Program-made: the position numbers and the translations under genes
The notes under the pieces: generated by a model
What the model was told of the DNA's origin: nothing
Databases searched by the model: none
What the model saw: only the letters and a program-made list of their open reading frames with translations
Source of the DNA: Rhodobacteraceae bacterium UBA6197
GTDB taxonomy: Bacteria > Pseudomonadota > Alphaproteobacteria > Rhodobacterales > Rhodobacteraceae
Assembly (NCBI GenBank): GCA_002422085.1
Contig: DISZ01000005.1
Location: forward strand, 186,001 to 250,000
Direction: 5' to 3'
Length of the DNA: 64,000 bases
In this document: one piece after another, positions 1 through 8,108 of the stretch
Layout of the letters: each line of letters opens with the position of its first letter
Numbering within the stretch: position 1 is the first letter of the stretch

Positions 1-1
1 T

Positions 2-1075
2 TGGTTGACCGAACTGTCGGACGGGGGCGATGTCTTCAACCTGTTCCGCTATATCACCTTCCGCGCCGGGGCGGCGTTCTTTACCGCACTGATCTTCGGT
101 TTTGTCTTCGGGCAGCCGCTGATCAACATGCTGCGCCGCCGCCAGGGCAAGGGGCAACCGATCCGCGATGATGGCCCGGCGACGCATTTCGCCAAGGCGG
201 GAACGCCGACCATGGGCGGGCTTTTGATCCTTTCGGCGCTGTTGTTTTCGACGCTGCTCTGGGCGCGGCTGGACAATGCCTATGTCTGGATCGTGCTGGG
301 CGTGACCTATGGCTTTGGCCTGATCGGCTTTGCCGATGACTACGCCAAGGTGACGCGGCAGAATACCAAGGGCGTGTCGTCGCGGGTCCGGTTCCTGCTG
401 GGGCTGCTGATCGCCGCGGTGGCCGGGGCGGCGGCGGCATGGGTGCACCCAGCGGCGCTGACCAATCAGCTGGCGCTGCCGGTGTTCAAGGACGCGCTGT
501 TCAACCTTGGCGTGCTGTTCGTGCCGTTTGCGATGATCGTGATCGTCGGCGCGGCCAATGCGGTGAACCTGACCGACGGGCTTGACGGGTTGGCGATCAT
601 GCCGGTGATGATCGCGGCGGCGACGCTGGGCGCCATCGCCTATATCGTCGGCCGGGTCGATTTTACCGAATATCTGGGCGTGCATTTCGTGCCCGGCACC
701 GGCGAGATTCTGGTGTTCACCGCGGCGCTGATCGGCGGCGGGTTGGGGTTCTTGTGGTATAACGCGCCGCCGGCGGCGGTGTTCATGGGCGATACCGGCA
801 GCCTTGCCCTTGGCGGCGCGCTGGGCGCGATCGCGGTCTGCACCAAGCATGAAATCGTGCTGGCGATCGTCGGCGGCCTGTTCGTGGTCGAGGCGCTATC
901 GGTCATCATTCAGGTGCTTTACTTCAAACGCACCGGCAAGCGGGTGTTCCTGATGGCGCCGATTCACCATCATTTCGAGAAGAAGGGCTGGGCCGAGCCG
1001 CAGATCGTGATCCGCTTCTGGATCATCTCGCTGATCCTCGCGCTGATTGGTCTGGCCACGCTGAAACTGCGCTGA
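2..1075 (+). CDS. mraY: Phospho-N-acetylmuramoyl-pentapeptide transferase MraY, 5' end cut by window
   Basis: MraY is the polytopic inner-membrane enzyme that moves phospho-MurNAc-pentapeptide from UDP onto undecaprenyl phosphate to make lipid I. Counting from the first in-frame Leu (codon at 5-7), 356 residues are visible. Family motifs are present: the DDYAK loop near 111-115, NAVNLTDGLDG at 185-195, MGDTGS at 261-266 and the histidine-rich HHHFEKKGW near 321-329. The frame is already open at base 2 (TGG TTG ACC). Rhodobacterales MraY normally begins with a few residues ending in Tyr-Trp-Leu-Thr, so the real ATG very probably lies a few codons upstream, outside the window. The TTG at 5 is not a credible start. 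It is the first gene of the dcw cluster seen here. Identity is certain; only the N-terminus is missing. Confidence 0.97.
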   Translation, partial: WLTELSDGGDVFNLFRYITFRAGAAFFTALIFGFVFGQPLINMLRRRQGKGQPIRDDGPATHFAKAGTPTMGGLLILSALLFSTLLWARLDNAYVWIVLGVTYGFGLIGFADDYAKVTRQNTKGVSSRVRFLLGLLIAAVAGAAAAWVHPAALTNQLALPVFKDALFNLGVLFVPFAMIVIVGAANAVNLTDGLDGLAIMPVMIAAATLGAIAYIVGRVDFTEYLGVHFVPGTGEILVFTAALIGGGLGFLWYNAPPAAVFMGDTGSLALGGALGAIAVCTKHEIVLAIVGGLFVVEALSVIIQVLYFKRTGKRVFLMAPIHHHFEKKGWAEPQIVIRFWIISLILALIGLATLKLR

Positions 1076-1282
1076 CTTGGGCGGCGGGGCGGTATATTTC
1101 CTTGCCCGGCGCGGCCGCCTCGGGCCCGCGTCCGGCGCAGGCCCGATGGACCCCGTGGACAAGTCGAACCCCGTAGCCCCGGCAGACCCCATGGACAAGC
1201 CGAGCCCGGAGGGCGAAGCGAGCCCCGTGGACGTCACCCCGACCCCGCGCCCCGCGCGCGGCCCCATGGCGGCTTAGGCCCG

Positions 1283-2014
1283 ATGGTCGCCCGTCCCCGC
1301 CCGACGCTGCGCGAGGCCGATCTTTACGCCCCGGTCAAAGCCTATCTCGAGGCGCAGGGCTATGTCGTCAAGGCCGAGATCGGGGATTGCGATTTGCTGG
1401 CCCGGCGCGGCGCCGAGCCGCCACTGGTGGTCGAGCTCAAGCTGACCTTTTCACTGGCGCTGGTGATGCAGGGCACGGCCCGCCAGACGTTGTTTGACGA
1501 TGTCTATCTGGCGGTGCCGGTGTCATCGGATCGGGGCTGGAAACTACGTTACGGCGACATCTTGCGCCTGTGTCGCCGCCTTGGGCTGGGGTTGTTGGCG
1601 GTCAATGTCGCGCGCGCCACCGTCGAGGCGCATCTGGACCCCGGCCCCTACGCGCCGCGCCGGAACGCCGGGCGCGCCGGGCGGCTGTTGCGCGAATTCG
1701 AACGCCGCGTCGGCGACCCCAATACCGGCGGTGTGACCGGACAGGCCAAGATGACCGCCTACCGCCAGGACGCGCTGCGCTGCGCCCATTTTCTGGGCCG
1801 GCAGGGCCCGACGCGGGCTGCGATCCTCGCCCGCGGCACCGGGGTCGCGCGCGCCGCCAACCTGATGCGGGCCGATCACTATGGCTGGTTCGAACGGACG
1901 GCCCGCGGCATCTATGCGCTGACCCCGAAGGGGCTTGCCGCACTTGCCGATCACGCGCCGATGCTGGCCGACCTCGGCTGTGAGGACCGGGACATCTGCC
2001 CCCCGGAGGGCTGA
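1283..2014 (+). CDS. DUF2161 family protein, PD-(D/E)XK nuclease-like fold
   Basis: This 243-residue protein has an N-terminal domain with the spacing of a PD-(D/E)XK nuclease core: Asp35/Asp37 in IGDCDLL, then Glu51-x-Lys53 in VVELKL. A C-terminal part (about 150-240) looks like a small winged-helix region. I recognise it as the DUF2161 family (putative PDDEXK-type phosphodiesterase), often found next to mraY/murD in Rhodobacterales. The substrate is unknown, and a nucleic-acid role is inference from fold alone. The ATG at 1283 lacks a strong Shine-Dalgarno. The 207-bp gap after mraY holds imperfect repeats of a CCCCGTGGACAAG-like unit. An alternative overlapping 66-codon frame in that gap has no homology I recognise and was not called. 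Confidence 0.85.
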   Translation: MVARPRPTLREADLYAPVKAYLEAQGYVVKAEIGDCDLLARRGAEPPLVVELKLTFSLALVMQGTARQTLFDDVYLAVPVSSDRGWKLRYGDILRLCRRLGLGLLAVNVARATVEAHLDPGPYAPRRNAGRAGRLLREFERRVGDPNTGGVTGQAKMTAYRQDALRCAHFLGRQGPTRAAILARGTGVARAANLMRADHYGWFERTARGIYALTPKGLAALADHAPMLADLGCEDRDICPPEG

Positions 2015-2534
2015 GTCCGGCCGCCACCTTCTTCCGGTGCGCGCCTTCGGCACGCCACCGTGCGGCTCCGATCCGCCGCGCAGACCTGCCGCCGCGCCGC
2101 CTACGCGCGGCCACCGACCGCGGACCCGTCACCGCGCGAACCCGTCACCGCGCCGACCCGACCCGCCACCACCGCGCAGATCCACTGCCGCCACGACGTC
2201 GGCCCGCTTCGGCTCCCCCCAAAGGCCTACCCGGCGCGCCCTCCCTTTCGCGCGCGACCTGCCCCCCGGCGGGCCAGTTCGGGCGCCCAGATATCGCCCG
2301 GCGCGCCCTCCCTCCCGCGCCCTCCCTCCCGCGACCTGCCTCTCCCGCGACCTGCGCCGAGCTGCCGTCGCGGGCCGGCGCCCTGCCCGAACGCATGCTG
2401 CGCGGCACTCCGGGTCGATTGGCCGGACCGAGGCAGCTGCGATCCGGTTTTGCCCCTTTCCCTTTCGATCCGGGTCAAATATCCCAAACGGGACGGGGGC
2501 TGATGCTCTCGCGCGCAAAAGGTGGAGACCTCCG
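2015..2534 (+). other. 520-bp GC-rich spacer, no gene recognised
   Basis: The spacer between DUF2161 and murD is low-complexity C-rich DNA with short imperfect repeats: CCCGTCACCGCG twice at a 16-bp period near 2125-2152, and GGCGCGCCCTCCCT twice between about 2235 and 2312. The murD frame stays open through most of it by chance, but its translation is Pro/Arg-rich and resembles nothing. The 3' part holds a degenerate copy of the dispersed intergenic element. No promoter could be singled out. Confidence 0.6.
2462..2495 (-). repeat. Degenerate copy of dispersed intergenic element
   Basis: TTTCGATCCGGGTCAAATAT followed by CCCAAACGG lines up with the reverse-oriented form of the element seen cleanly at 21263-21296 (TTTCATCTTCGCCCAAATAT then CCCCCGCGG). 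Similarity is partial, so this is a tentative decayed member, 40 bp before murD. Confidence 0.35.
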
Positions 2535-3935
2535 ATGATTGCTGTGCAGGGCCATGAGGGGCAGAAGGTCGCGGTTCTGGGGCTTGGCCGGTCCGGTCTG
2601 GCGACGGCGGCCGCGCTTCTTGCCGGCGGGGCGCAGCCGCTGTGCTGGGACGACAGCCCCGAGGCCCGCGCCAAGGCCGAGGCGGCGGGCCTTGTGATCC
2701 ATGACCTGACCCGTTCGGGCGCGTTTGACGCGCTGGCCGCGCTGATCGTCAGCCCCGGCATCGCGCATCTTTATCCCGCGCCGAACCCGATCATCGCCCG
2801 GGCGATGGCCGAGGGGGTCGCGGTCGACAACGACATCGGGCTGTTCTTTCGCAGCTGGGCCACCGCCGATTGGGACGGTTTCGATCAGACACCGAAAACC
2901 GTGGCCGTCACCGGCTCGAACGGCAAATCCACCACCACGGCGCTGATCCATCATGTCTTGCAGGCCACCGGCCGTCCGACCCAGATGGCGGGCAATATCG
3001 GCCGTGGCGTTCTTGACCTCGCTCCGGCGGAAAACAACGAGGTCGTGGTGCTCGAGCTGTCGTCCTACCAGACCGACCTTGCCCGGGCGCTGACCCCGGA
3101 TGTGGCGGTCTTCACCAATCTGACGCCCGATCATCTGGATCGGCACGGCGGCATCGGCGGCTATTTCGCCGCCAAGCGCCGCCTGTTCGCCGAGGGCGGG
3201 CCCGACCGCGCGGTGATCGGCGTCGATGAGCCCGAGGGCGTCTATCTGGCCAACCAGCTGGCCGTCGGCCCCGAGGACGACCGGGTGATCCGTGTCTCGT
3301 CGGGGCAAAAGCTGGGCGATTACGGCTGGTCGGTTTTCGCGCGCAAGGGCTTTTTGGCCGAATGGCGGCGCGGCCGTCAGGTGGCCTCGATGGATCTGCG
3401 CGCGGTGTCGGGCCTGCCGGGGGCGCATAACCACCAGAACGCCTGCGCCGCCTATGCGGTGTGCCGCACGCTGGGCCTTGCCCCGCGCGACATCGAGGCG
3501 GCATTTCACAGCTTTGCCGGCCTGCCGCACCGCAGCCAGACGGTGGCAGACCGCGCCGGGGTGCGCTATGTCAACGACAGCAAGGCGACCAATGTCGATA
3601 GCGCCGCCAAGGCGCTGCAGGCCTTTGACAAGATCCGCTGGATCGCCGGGGGCTTGGGCAAAGAGGGCGGTATCGGCGCGCTCCGGCCCTATCTTGGCCA
3701 TGTGACAAAGGCCTATCTGATCGGCCATAGCGCGCGCGATTTCGCGCTGGAACTGGGCCAGACCCCGCATGAGATCTGCGAGACGATGGCCGCCGCCGTC
3801 GCCGCCGCCGCGCGCGATGCCGCCGCCGGTGATACCGTGCTGCTGGCCCCGGCGGCCGCCTCTTTCGATCAATACCCGAACTTTGAAAAACGCGGTGAGC
3901 ATTTCATCGCGCTGGTCGAGGCGCTGCCCGGCTGA
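2535..3935 (+). CDS. murD: UDP-N-acetylmuramoylalanine--D-glutamate ligase MurD
   Basis: MurD is a cytoplasmic Mur ligase that adds D-glutamate to UDP-MurNAc-L-Ala with ATP. The 466-residue product has an N-terminal Rossmann-like UDP-binding segment (VAVLGLGRSG, 12-21), the ATP-binding P-loop VTGSNGKSTTT (125-135), and the central-domain TPDHLDRHG motif. The C-terminal domain carries NDSKATN, typical of MurD. The ATG at 2535 was chosen because the conserved N-terminus starts there and GGTGGAGACC lies just upstream; the frame is open further 5' but that part is low-complexity. It is followed by a 529-bp repeat-filled spacer and the reverse-strand ldh instead of the expected direct continuation to ftsW. 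Length fits the family. Confidence 0.97.
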   Translation: MIAVQGHEGQKVAVLGLGRSGLATAAALLAGGAQPLCWDDSPEARAKAEAAGLVIHDLTRSGAFDALAALIVSPGIAHLYPAPNPIIARAMAEGVAVDNDIGLFFRSWATADWDGFDQTPKTVAVTGSNGKSTTTALIHHVLQATGRPTQMAGNIGRGVLDLAPAENNEVVVLELSSYQTDLARALTPDVAVFTNLTPDHLDRHGGIGGYFAAKRRLFAEGGPDRAVIGVDEPEGVYLANQLAVGPEDDRVIRVSSGQKLGDYGWSVFARKGFLAEWRRGRQVASMDLRAVSGLPGAHNHQNACAAYAVCRTLGLAPRDIEAAFHSFAGLPHRSQTVADRAGVRYVNDSKATNVDSAAKALQAFDKIRWIAGGLGKEGGIGALRPYLGHVTKAYLIGHSARDFALELGQTPHEICETMAAAVAAAARDAAAGDTVLLAPAAASFDQYPNFEKRGEHFIALVEALPG

Positions 3936-4028
3936 GGCGGCCGCGGGGTGTCGCGGGCGGGCGCGGCGATCAGCCGGAGGCCCGCGCGCGGCGCAAGAAC
4001 CGGCGCGGCGGACCCATGGCGGGGGCGC

Positions 4029-4094
4029 GGTGGCCCTGCGGAGGGGTGGCCCTGCGGTGGGGGTGGCCCTGCGGAGGGGTGGCCCTGCGGTGAG
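4029..4094. repeat. 16/17-bp tandem repeat, four units
   Basis: GGTGGCCCTGCGG recurs at 4029, 4045, 4062 and 4078, alternately followed by AGG and TGG(G). The basic 16/17-bp unit is therefore nested in a 33-bp higher-order unit repeated twice. It lies in the murD-ldh spacer (3936-4464), which contains no recognisable gene. Confidence 0.9.
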
Positions 4095-4291
4095 GTCGAA
4101 GCCCCCGTGCGGCGGGGTATCTACCCGGCGTTGGGGCGGATCAGTCCCGGATCGGGCGCCCGGACCGGCCCTATGTCTGCCCCGGATCAGGGCCTCATCA
4201 GGCCCGGATCGGGTCCGCATATGGCCCCGGATCGGCGGTTTTCCCTCCACGGACCGACTGTGGATCACGCCTATGTTTGGCCGTTTGCCCG

Positions 4292-4426
4292 CCCTGCGAT
4301 GGCGTCAGACCCGCCCTGCGATGGCGTCAGACCCGCCCTGCGATGGCGTCAGACCCGCCCTGCGATGGCGTCAGACCCGCCCTGCGATGGCGTCAGACCC
4401 GTCCTGCGATGGCGTCAGACCGGCCC
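4292..4426. repeat. 22-bp tandem repeat, six units
   Basis: The 22-bp unit (TGCGATGGCGTCAGAC followed by CCGCCC) starts at 4295, 4317, 4339, 4361, 4383 and 4405. The first four units are identical and the last two carry single changes, and a partial seventh begins at 4427. There are no spacers between units, so it is a minisatellite and not a CRISPR. Since 22 is not a multiple of 3, all three frames are visited and coding is unlikely. It ends about 40 bp from the stop codon of the convergent ldh. Confidence 0.95.
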
Positions 4427-4464
4427 TGCGGCCGCCGCCCTTCGCGTCGGCCCCCTGACAGGCC

Positions 4465-5394
4465 TCAGACCAGCCCGGCGGCGGCGTGTTTGAGTTGCTC
4501 GGCCGAGGCGCGCAAGAGCGCCGTTTCCTCGGGCGACAGCGCCGGGAAAAGCGTCGCCTCGACCCCGGCCGCGCCGACGATCCGGGGCAGGCTCAGCGCG
4601 ACATCGCGCACCCCCGCCACCTCGGCCGTGATGATCGAGACCGACAGCACCGCCCGCTGATCGGCGGCGATTGCCTGCACGATCCGCGCCAGACCCGCAC
4701 CGATGCCATACCATGTGGCACCCTTGCCCTCGATGATCTTGTAGGCGGCGCGGCGCACGCCGGCGTCGATCCGGGCGCGGACCTCGTCGGTGATCGCGGC
4801 GCCGACCTGCGCGGCGAACGACGCGATCGGTTCCGAGCCGGCGCGCGCCGCCGACCAGGCCAGCACCTCGCTGTCGCCATGTTCGCCCAGCACATAGGCA
4901 TGCACCGATTGGGGCGCGATCCCCAGATGGCGGCCGAGCAGGCTGCGATACCGCGCCGTATCAAGGATCGTGCCCGAGCCGATCACCCGCCCGGCGGGCA
5001 GACCCGAGGCGCGGGTGGCGATTTCGGTCATGATATCGACCGGGTTCGAGGCGATCAGCAGCAGCGCCTCGGGGGCGGCGGTGCGAACCTGGGCCACCAC
5101 CTCGGCAAAGATCGCGGCGTTGCGCGACAACAGCGACAGGCGGCTTTCTCCGGGTTTTTGCGCAACACCGCAGGCCAGGATGACCACCCCCGCCCCGGCG
5201 AGGTCGTCATAGCCGCCGGCCCGCACGTCACAGGCATGGGCAAAGGGCACCGCATGGGCGATGTCCTCGGCCTGGGCGACGGCCAGGGCGGCGTTGCGAT
5301 CGACCAGCACCACCCGGCTTGCGCCGCCGCGCAAGACCAACGCATAGCCCGCCGCCGAGCCGACCATCCCCGCACCGACAATTCCGACTTTCAT
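4465..5394 (-). CDS. ldh: L-lactate dehydrogenase
   Basis: This is a cytoplasmic NAD-dependent 2-hydroxyacid dehydrogenase of the LDH/MDH family, 309 residues. The Rossmann motif GAGMVG is at 7-12. The specificity loop reads GVAQKPGESR, with Gln79 where lactate dehydrogenases have Gln102 and malate dehydrogenases have Arg. The catalytic His is in GEHGDSE (170-176), and the Asp/Arg pair lies in LDTARYR (144-150). It should interconvert pyruvate and L-lactate. The ATG at 5394 has AAAGGAACA just upstream. It is transcribed against the dcw genes between murD and ftsW and is flanked on both sides by minisatellites, suggesting insertion into the cluster. A malate dehydrogenase is the alternative, but the Gln argues against it. 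Confidence 0.93.
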   Translation of the reverse strand: MKVGIVGAGMVGSAAGYALVLRGGASRVVLVDRNAALAVAQAEDIAHAVPFAHACDVRAGGYDDLAGAGVVILACGVAQKPGESRLSLLSRNAAIFAEVVAQVRTAAPEALLLIASNPVDIMTEIATRASGLPAGRVIGSGTILDTARYRSLLGRHLGIAPQSVHAYVLGEHGDSEVLAWSAARAGSEPIASFAAQVGAAITDEVRARIDAGVRRAAYKIIEGKGATWYGIGAGLARIVQAIAADQRAVLSVSIITAEVAGVRDVALSLPRIVGAAGVEATLFPALSPEETALLRASAEQLKHAAAGLV

Positions 5395-5500
5395 CGATTG
5401 TTCCTTTCGCGCGATTGCCGGCGGATGCTGGCACAGGGTCGGGGCCACGTCCAGCCGTAGCGGCGTTGACGGGGCCCGCGCCGTGCCCGCGCCGGGCAGG

Positions 5501-5608
5501 GCGGGGGAAGCGCCGGGGGAAGTGCCGGGGAGGCGCCGGGGAGGCGCGGGGAGGCGCTGGGGAGGCGCGGGGAGGCGCTGGGGAAGTGCGGGGGAGGTGC
5601 CGGGGTGG
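5501..5608. repeat. 10-12-bp GGGGAGGCGC tandem repeat
   Basis: GGGGAGGCGC with one or two variable bases (C, T or none) is repeated about nine times, degenerating at both edges to GGGGAAGCGCC and GGGGGAGGTGCC. The tract is very purine-rich on the + strand. It lies roughly 110 bp upstream of the ldh start and 230 bp upstream of ftsW. Confidence 0.85.
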
Positions 5609-5676
5609 CGGCATCCGGGGCGCGCGCATCGGCGGGGCGCACTGAAAGCGGGCCGCGGCGCGGTGCGGCGGTGGCG

Positions 5677-5713
5677 GGAGCCTCCGGCGGGGATATTTGA
5701 GCGAAGATGAAAA
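5677..5713 (+). repeat. Dispersed intergenic element, copy B
   Basis: The copy reads GAGCCTCCGGCGGGGATATT then TGAGCGAAGATGAAA. It matches the core shared with copies at 21263, 23266, 31745 and 44891. This is the only copy in a divergent spacer, 126 bp before ftsW. That fits an ancestral position downstream of murD before ldh was inserted (inference). Confidence 0.85.
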
Positions 5714-5838
5714 CGCACAAAGCTTTGCCAGAGCGGGCAGAAGGCGCGATCTTGTGCTGGCGCGACGCGTCGTTTTTCGCTACACTCGTTCTCAGACCCG
5801 GCAAACGGGCGTGAACGAGGCAGTGACGGCGGTATCCC

Positions 5839-7005
5839 ATGACTGAAATGGTTTTTGGCACCGTGCCCATCCGGGCGGGTGAACCTGTGCTTCCCCGTTG
5901 GTGGCGCACGATCGACAAATGGGCTTTGGCAAGTGTTCTGATGCTGTTTTGCATCGGCATACTGCTGGGGCTCGCGGCCTCGGTGCCCTTGGCCGAGAAG
6001 AACGGCTTGCCGCCGTTCTATTATGTGCAGCGACAGATGTTCTTTGGCGGGGTGGCGCTGGCGGCGATGGTGCTGGTGTCGATGCTCAGCCCGGTGCAGG
6101 TGCGCCGGCTGGGGGTGCTGGGATTTGCCGTGGCGTTCGTGGCGCTGATGCTGTTGCCGATATTCGGCACTGATTTCGGCAAGGGTGCGGTGCGCTGGTT
6201 CAGCTTTGGCTTTGCCTCGGTGCAGCCGTCCGAGTTTCTCAAGCCCGGTTTCGTGATCATGGTCGCGTGGTTCATGGCGGCCAGCCAGGAGGTGGCGGGG
6301 CCTCCGGGCAAGGTCTATTCGTTTGTCGTGATGCTGATGGTGGTGGCGTTGCTGGCGCTTCAGCCTGACTTCGGTCAGGCCAGCCTGGTGCTGTTTTCCT
6401 GGGCGGTGATGTATTTCGTGGCCGGGGCGCCGCTGTTGTTAATGAGCGTGTTGCCGGTGCTGGCCGTGGTGGGCGGATTTGCCGCCTATAACGGGTCCGA
6501 GCATTTTGCCCGCCGGATCGACGGATTCCTGAGCACTGACATCGATCCGCGCACCCAGATCGGCTATGCCACCAATGCCATTCAAGAGGGCGGGTTCTTT
6601 GGCGTGGGGGTCGGCGAGGGAACGGTGAAGTGGTCCTTGCCCGACGCCCATACCGATTTCATCATCGCGGTCGCGGCAGAGGAATACGGGTTGATTCTGG
6701 TTCTGGTGATCATCGCGCTTTACGCCGTGGTGGTGGTGCGGTCGCTGATCCGGTTGATGCGCGAACGTGATCCGTTCACGCGGTTGGCGGGAACCGGGTT
6801 GGCCTGTGCCTTTGGCGTGCAGGCGCTGATCAACATGGGGGTTGCGGTGCGGCTTTTGCCCGCCAAGGGGATGACGCTGCCGTTCGTCAGCTATGGCGGC
6901 TCGTCGGTGATCGCCTCGGGGGTCGCGCTGGGCATGCTTCTGGCGTTGACGCGAAGCCGGCCGCAGGGGCAGATTTCCGATATTCTGGCGCGGCGGGGGC
7001 GGTGA
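5839..7005 (+). CDS. ftsW: Peptidoglycan glycosyltransferase FtsW (SEDS family)
   Basis: FtsW is the divisome lipid II polymerase, acting with its class B PBP in the septal inner membrane. The 388-residue product starts with a short cytoplasmic tail and then about ten hydrophobic segments from residue 28 on. SEDS signatures are visible: KGAVRWF (115-121), PSEFLKP (130-136), QPDFGQ (175-180), the HTDFI motif with the catalytic-type Asp in the large periplasmic loop, and the C-terminal LPFVSYGGSS. Length and motifs match FtsW better than RodA, and the dcw position settles it. Its TGA overlaps the ATG of murG, so the two are translationally coupled. Confidence 0.96.
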   Translation: MTEMVFGTVPIRAGEPVLPRWWRTIDKWALASVLMLFCIGILLGLAASVPLAEKNGLPPFYYVQRQMFFGGVALAAMVLVSMLSPVQVRRLGVLGFAVAFVALMLLPIFGTDFGKGAVRWFSFGFASVQPSEFLKPGFVIMVAWFMAASQEVAGPPGKVYSFVVMLMVVALLALQPDFGQASLVLFSWAVMYFVAGAPLLLMSVLPVLAVVGGFAAYNGSEHFARRIDGFLSTDIDPRTQIGYATNAIQEGGFFGVGVGEGTVKWSLPDAHTDFIIAVAAEEYGLILVLVIIALYAVVVVRSLIRLMRERDPFTRLAGTGLACAFGVQALINMGVAVRLLPAKGMTLPFVSYGGSSVIASGVALGMLLALTRSRPQGQISDILARRGR

Positions 7006-8108
7006 TGGCGGCGCCTCGGCAACCCTTGCTGCTGATCGCGGCCGGTGGCACGGGCGGGCACATGTTTCCGGCGCAGGCGCTGGCCGAGGCGATGGTGCGC
7101 CGTGGCTGGCGGGTGCAACTGTCAACCGATGCGCGCGGGGCGCGCTATGCGGGCGGCTTTCCACATGTGGTCACGGTGACCGAGGTGGCCTCGGCCACCT
7201 TTGCGCGGGGCGGAGTTCTGGCCCGGGCCGCGGTGCCGTTCCGGGTGGCGGGCGGCATTCTGGGCGCGGTCTGGTCGGGGCTTCTGGACCGGCCGGTGGT
7301 GGTGGTCGGATTTGGCGGCTATCCCACGATCCCGGCGCTGGCGGCGGCGGTGCTGACGCGGGTGCCGCGGATGATCCACGAACAAAACGGGGTGCTGGGC
7401 AAGGTGAACCGGCTGTTTGCGCGCCGTGTCGACCGCTTTGCCTGTGGCACCTGGCCGACCGATCTGCCGCAGGGTGTGGCCGGGGTGCATAGCGGCAACC
7501 CGGTGCGCGCGGCGGTGCTGGAACGGGCCGGCGCGCCCTATATCGCGCCCGGCGACTACCCGATGAGCCTGTTGGTGATCGGCGGCAGCCAGGGCGCGCG
7601 GATCCTGTCGGATGTGGTGCCGGCGGCGCTTGCCGGCCTGCCCGAGGGTTTGCGCGCGCGGCTGCGCATCGCCCATCAGGCGCGCGCCGAAGACGCCGCA
7701 CGGGTGATCGCCGCCTACGCTGAGGCCGGGCTCGATGCCGAGGTGCAGCCGTTCTTTGCCGATGTGCCGCGCCGCCTTTCCGAGGCGCAACTGGTGATTT
7801 CGCGCGCCGGCGCCAGCTCGGTCGCCGATATTTCGGTGATCGGGCGGCCCGCGATCCTGATCCCCTATGCCGCCGCCACGGGCGACCATCAGACCGCCAA
7901 CGCGCGCGGGCTGGTCGATGCCGGGGGCGCGATCCTGATCCCGGAATCGCGGCTGACGGCAGAAACGCTGCGTGATCAGGTCGCGCTGGTGCTGGACAAT
8001 CCGGGCGCTGCGGCGCAGATGGCGGCCTCGGCGCTGGGATACGGGATCCCGGATGCAACGGGACGGCTGGTGGACCTGGTCGAGGCATTGGTGAAGGACA
8101 AGACGTGA
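7005..8108 (+). CDS. murG: MurG, lipid II-forming GlcNAc transferase
   Basis: MurG is a peripheral inner-membrane GT-B glycosyltransferase that transfers GlcNAc from UDP-GlcNAc to lipid I. The product is 367 residues. The glycine-rich GGTGGH motif is at about 14-19, the second G-loop is IGGSQGA, and the UDP-GlcNAc-binding region in the C-terminal domain includes SRAGASS and ATGDHQTANA. The ATG at 7005 overlaps the ftsW stop (TGATG); an in-frame GTG one codon upstream is an alternative start. It overlaps murC in the same way, so ftsW-murG-murC form a tightly coupled run. Confidence 0.97.
   Translation: MAAPRQPLLLIAAGGTGGHMFPAQALAEAMVRRGWRVQLSTDARGARYAGGFPHVVTVTEVASATFARGGVLARAAVPFRVAGGILGAVWSGLLDRPVVVVGFGGYPTIPALAAAVLTRVPRMIHEQNGVLGKVNRLFARRVDRFACGTWPTDLPQGVAGVHSGNPVRAAVLERAGAPYIAPGDYPMSLLVIGGSQGARILSDVVPAALAGLPEGLRARLRIAHQARAEDAARVIAAYAEAGLDAEVQPFFADVPRRLSEAQLVISRAGASSVADISVIGRPAILIPYAAATGDHQTANARGLVDAGGAILIPESRLTAETLRDQVALVLDNPGAAAQMAASALGYGIPDATGRLVDLVEALVKDKT

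Larger units (their letters stand above)
5395..5838. other. Divergent ldh-ftsW spacer, no gene
   Basis: This 444-bp spacer separates the divergent ldh and ftsW. It holds an approximately 11-bp minisatellite, one copy of the dispersed element and presumably promoters for both genes. No convincing -35/-10 pair with correct spacing was identified. Confidence 0.6.

Noticed and set aside
1077..1277. 66-codon frame between mraY and DUF2161
   Set aside because: Pro-rich translation of imperfect repeats; no family match, no ribosome-binding site.
2475..4268. 597-codon reverse-strand frame over murD
   Set aside because: Shadow of murD; composition is biased and it runs into minisatellite DNA.
4295..4426. 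Possible CRISPR array
   Set aside because: Units of 22 bp are contiguous with no spacers and no cas genes are present.
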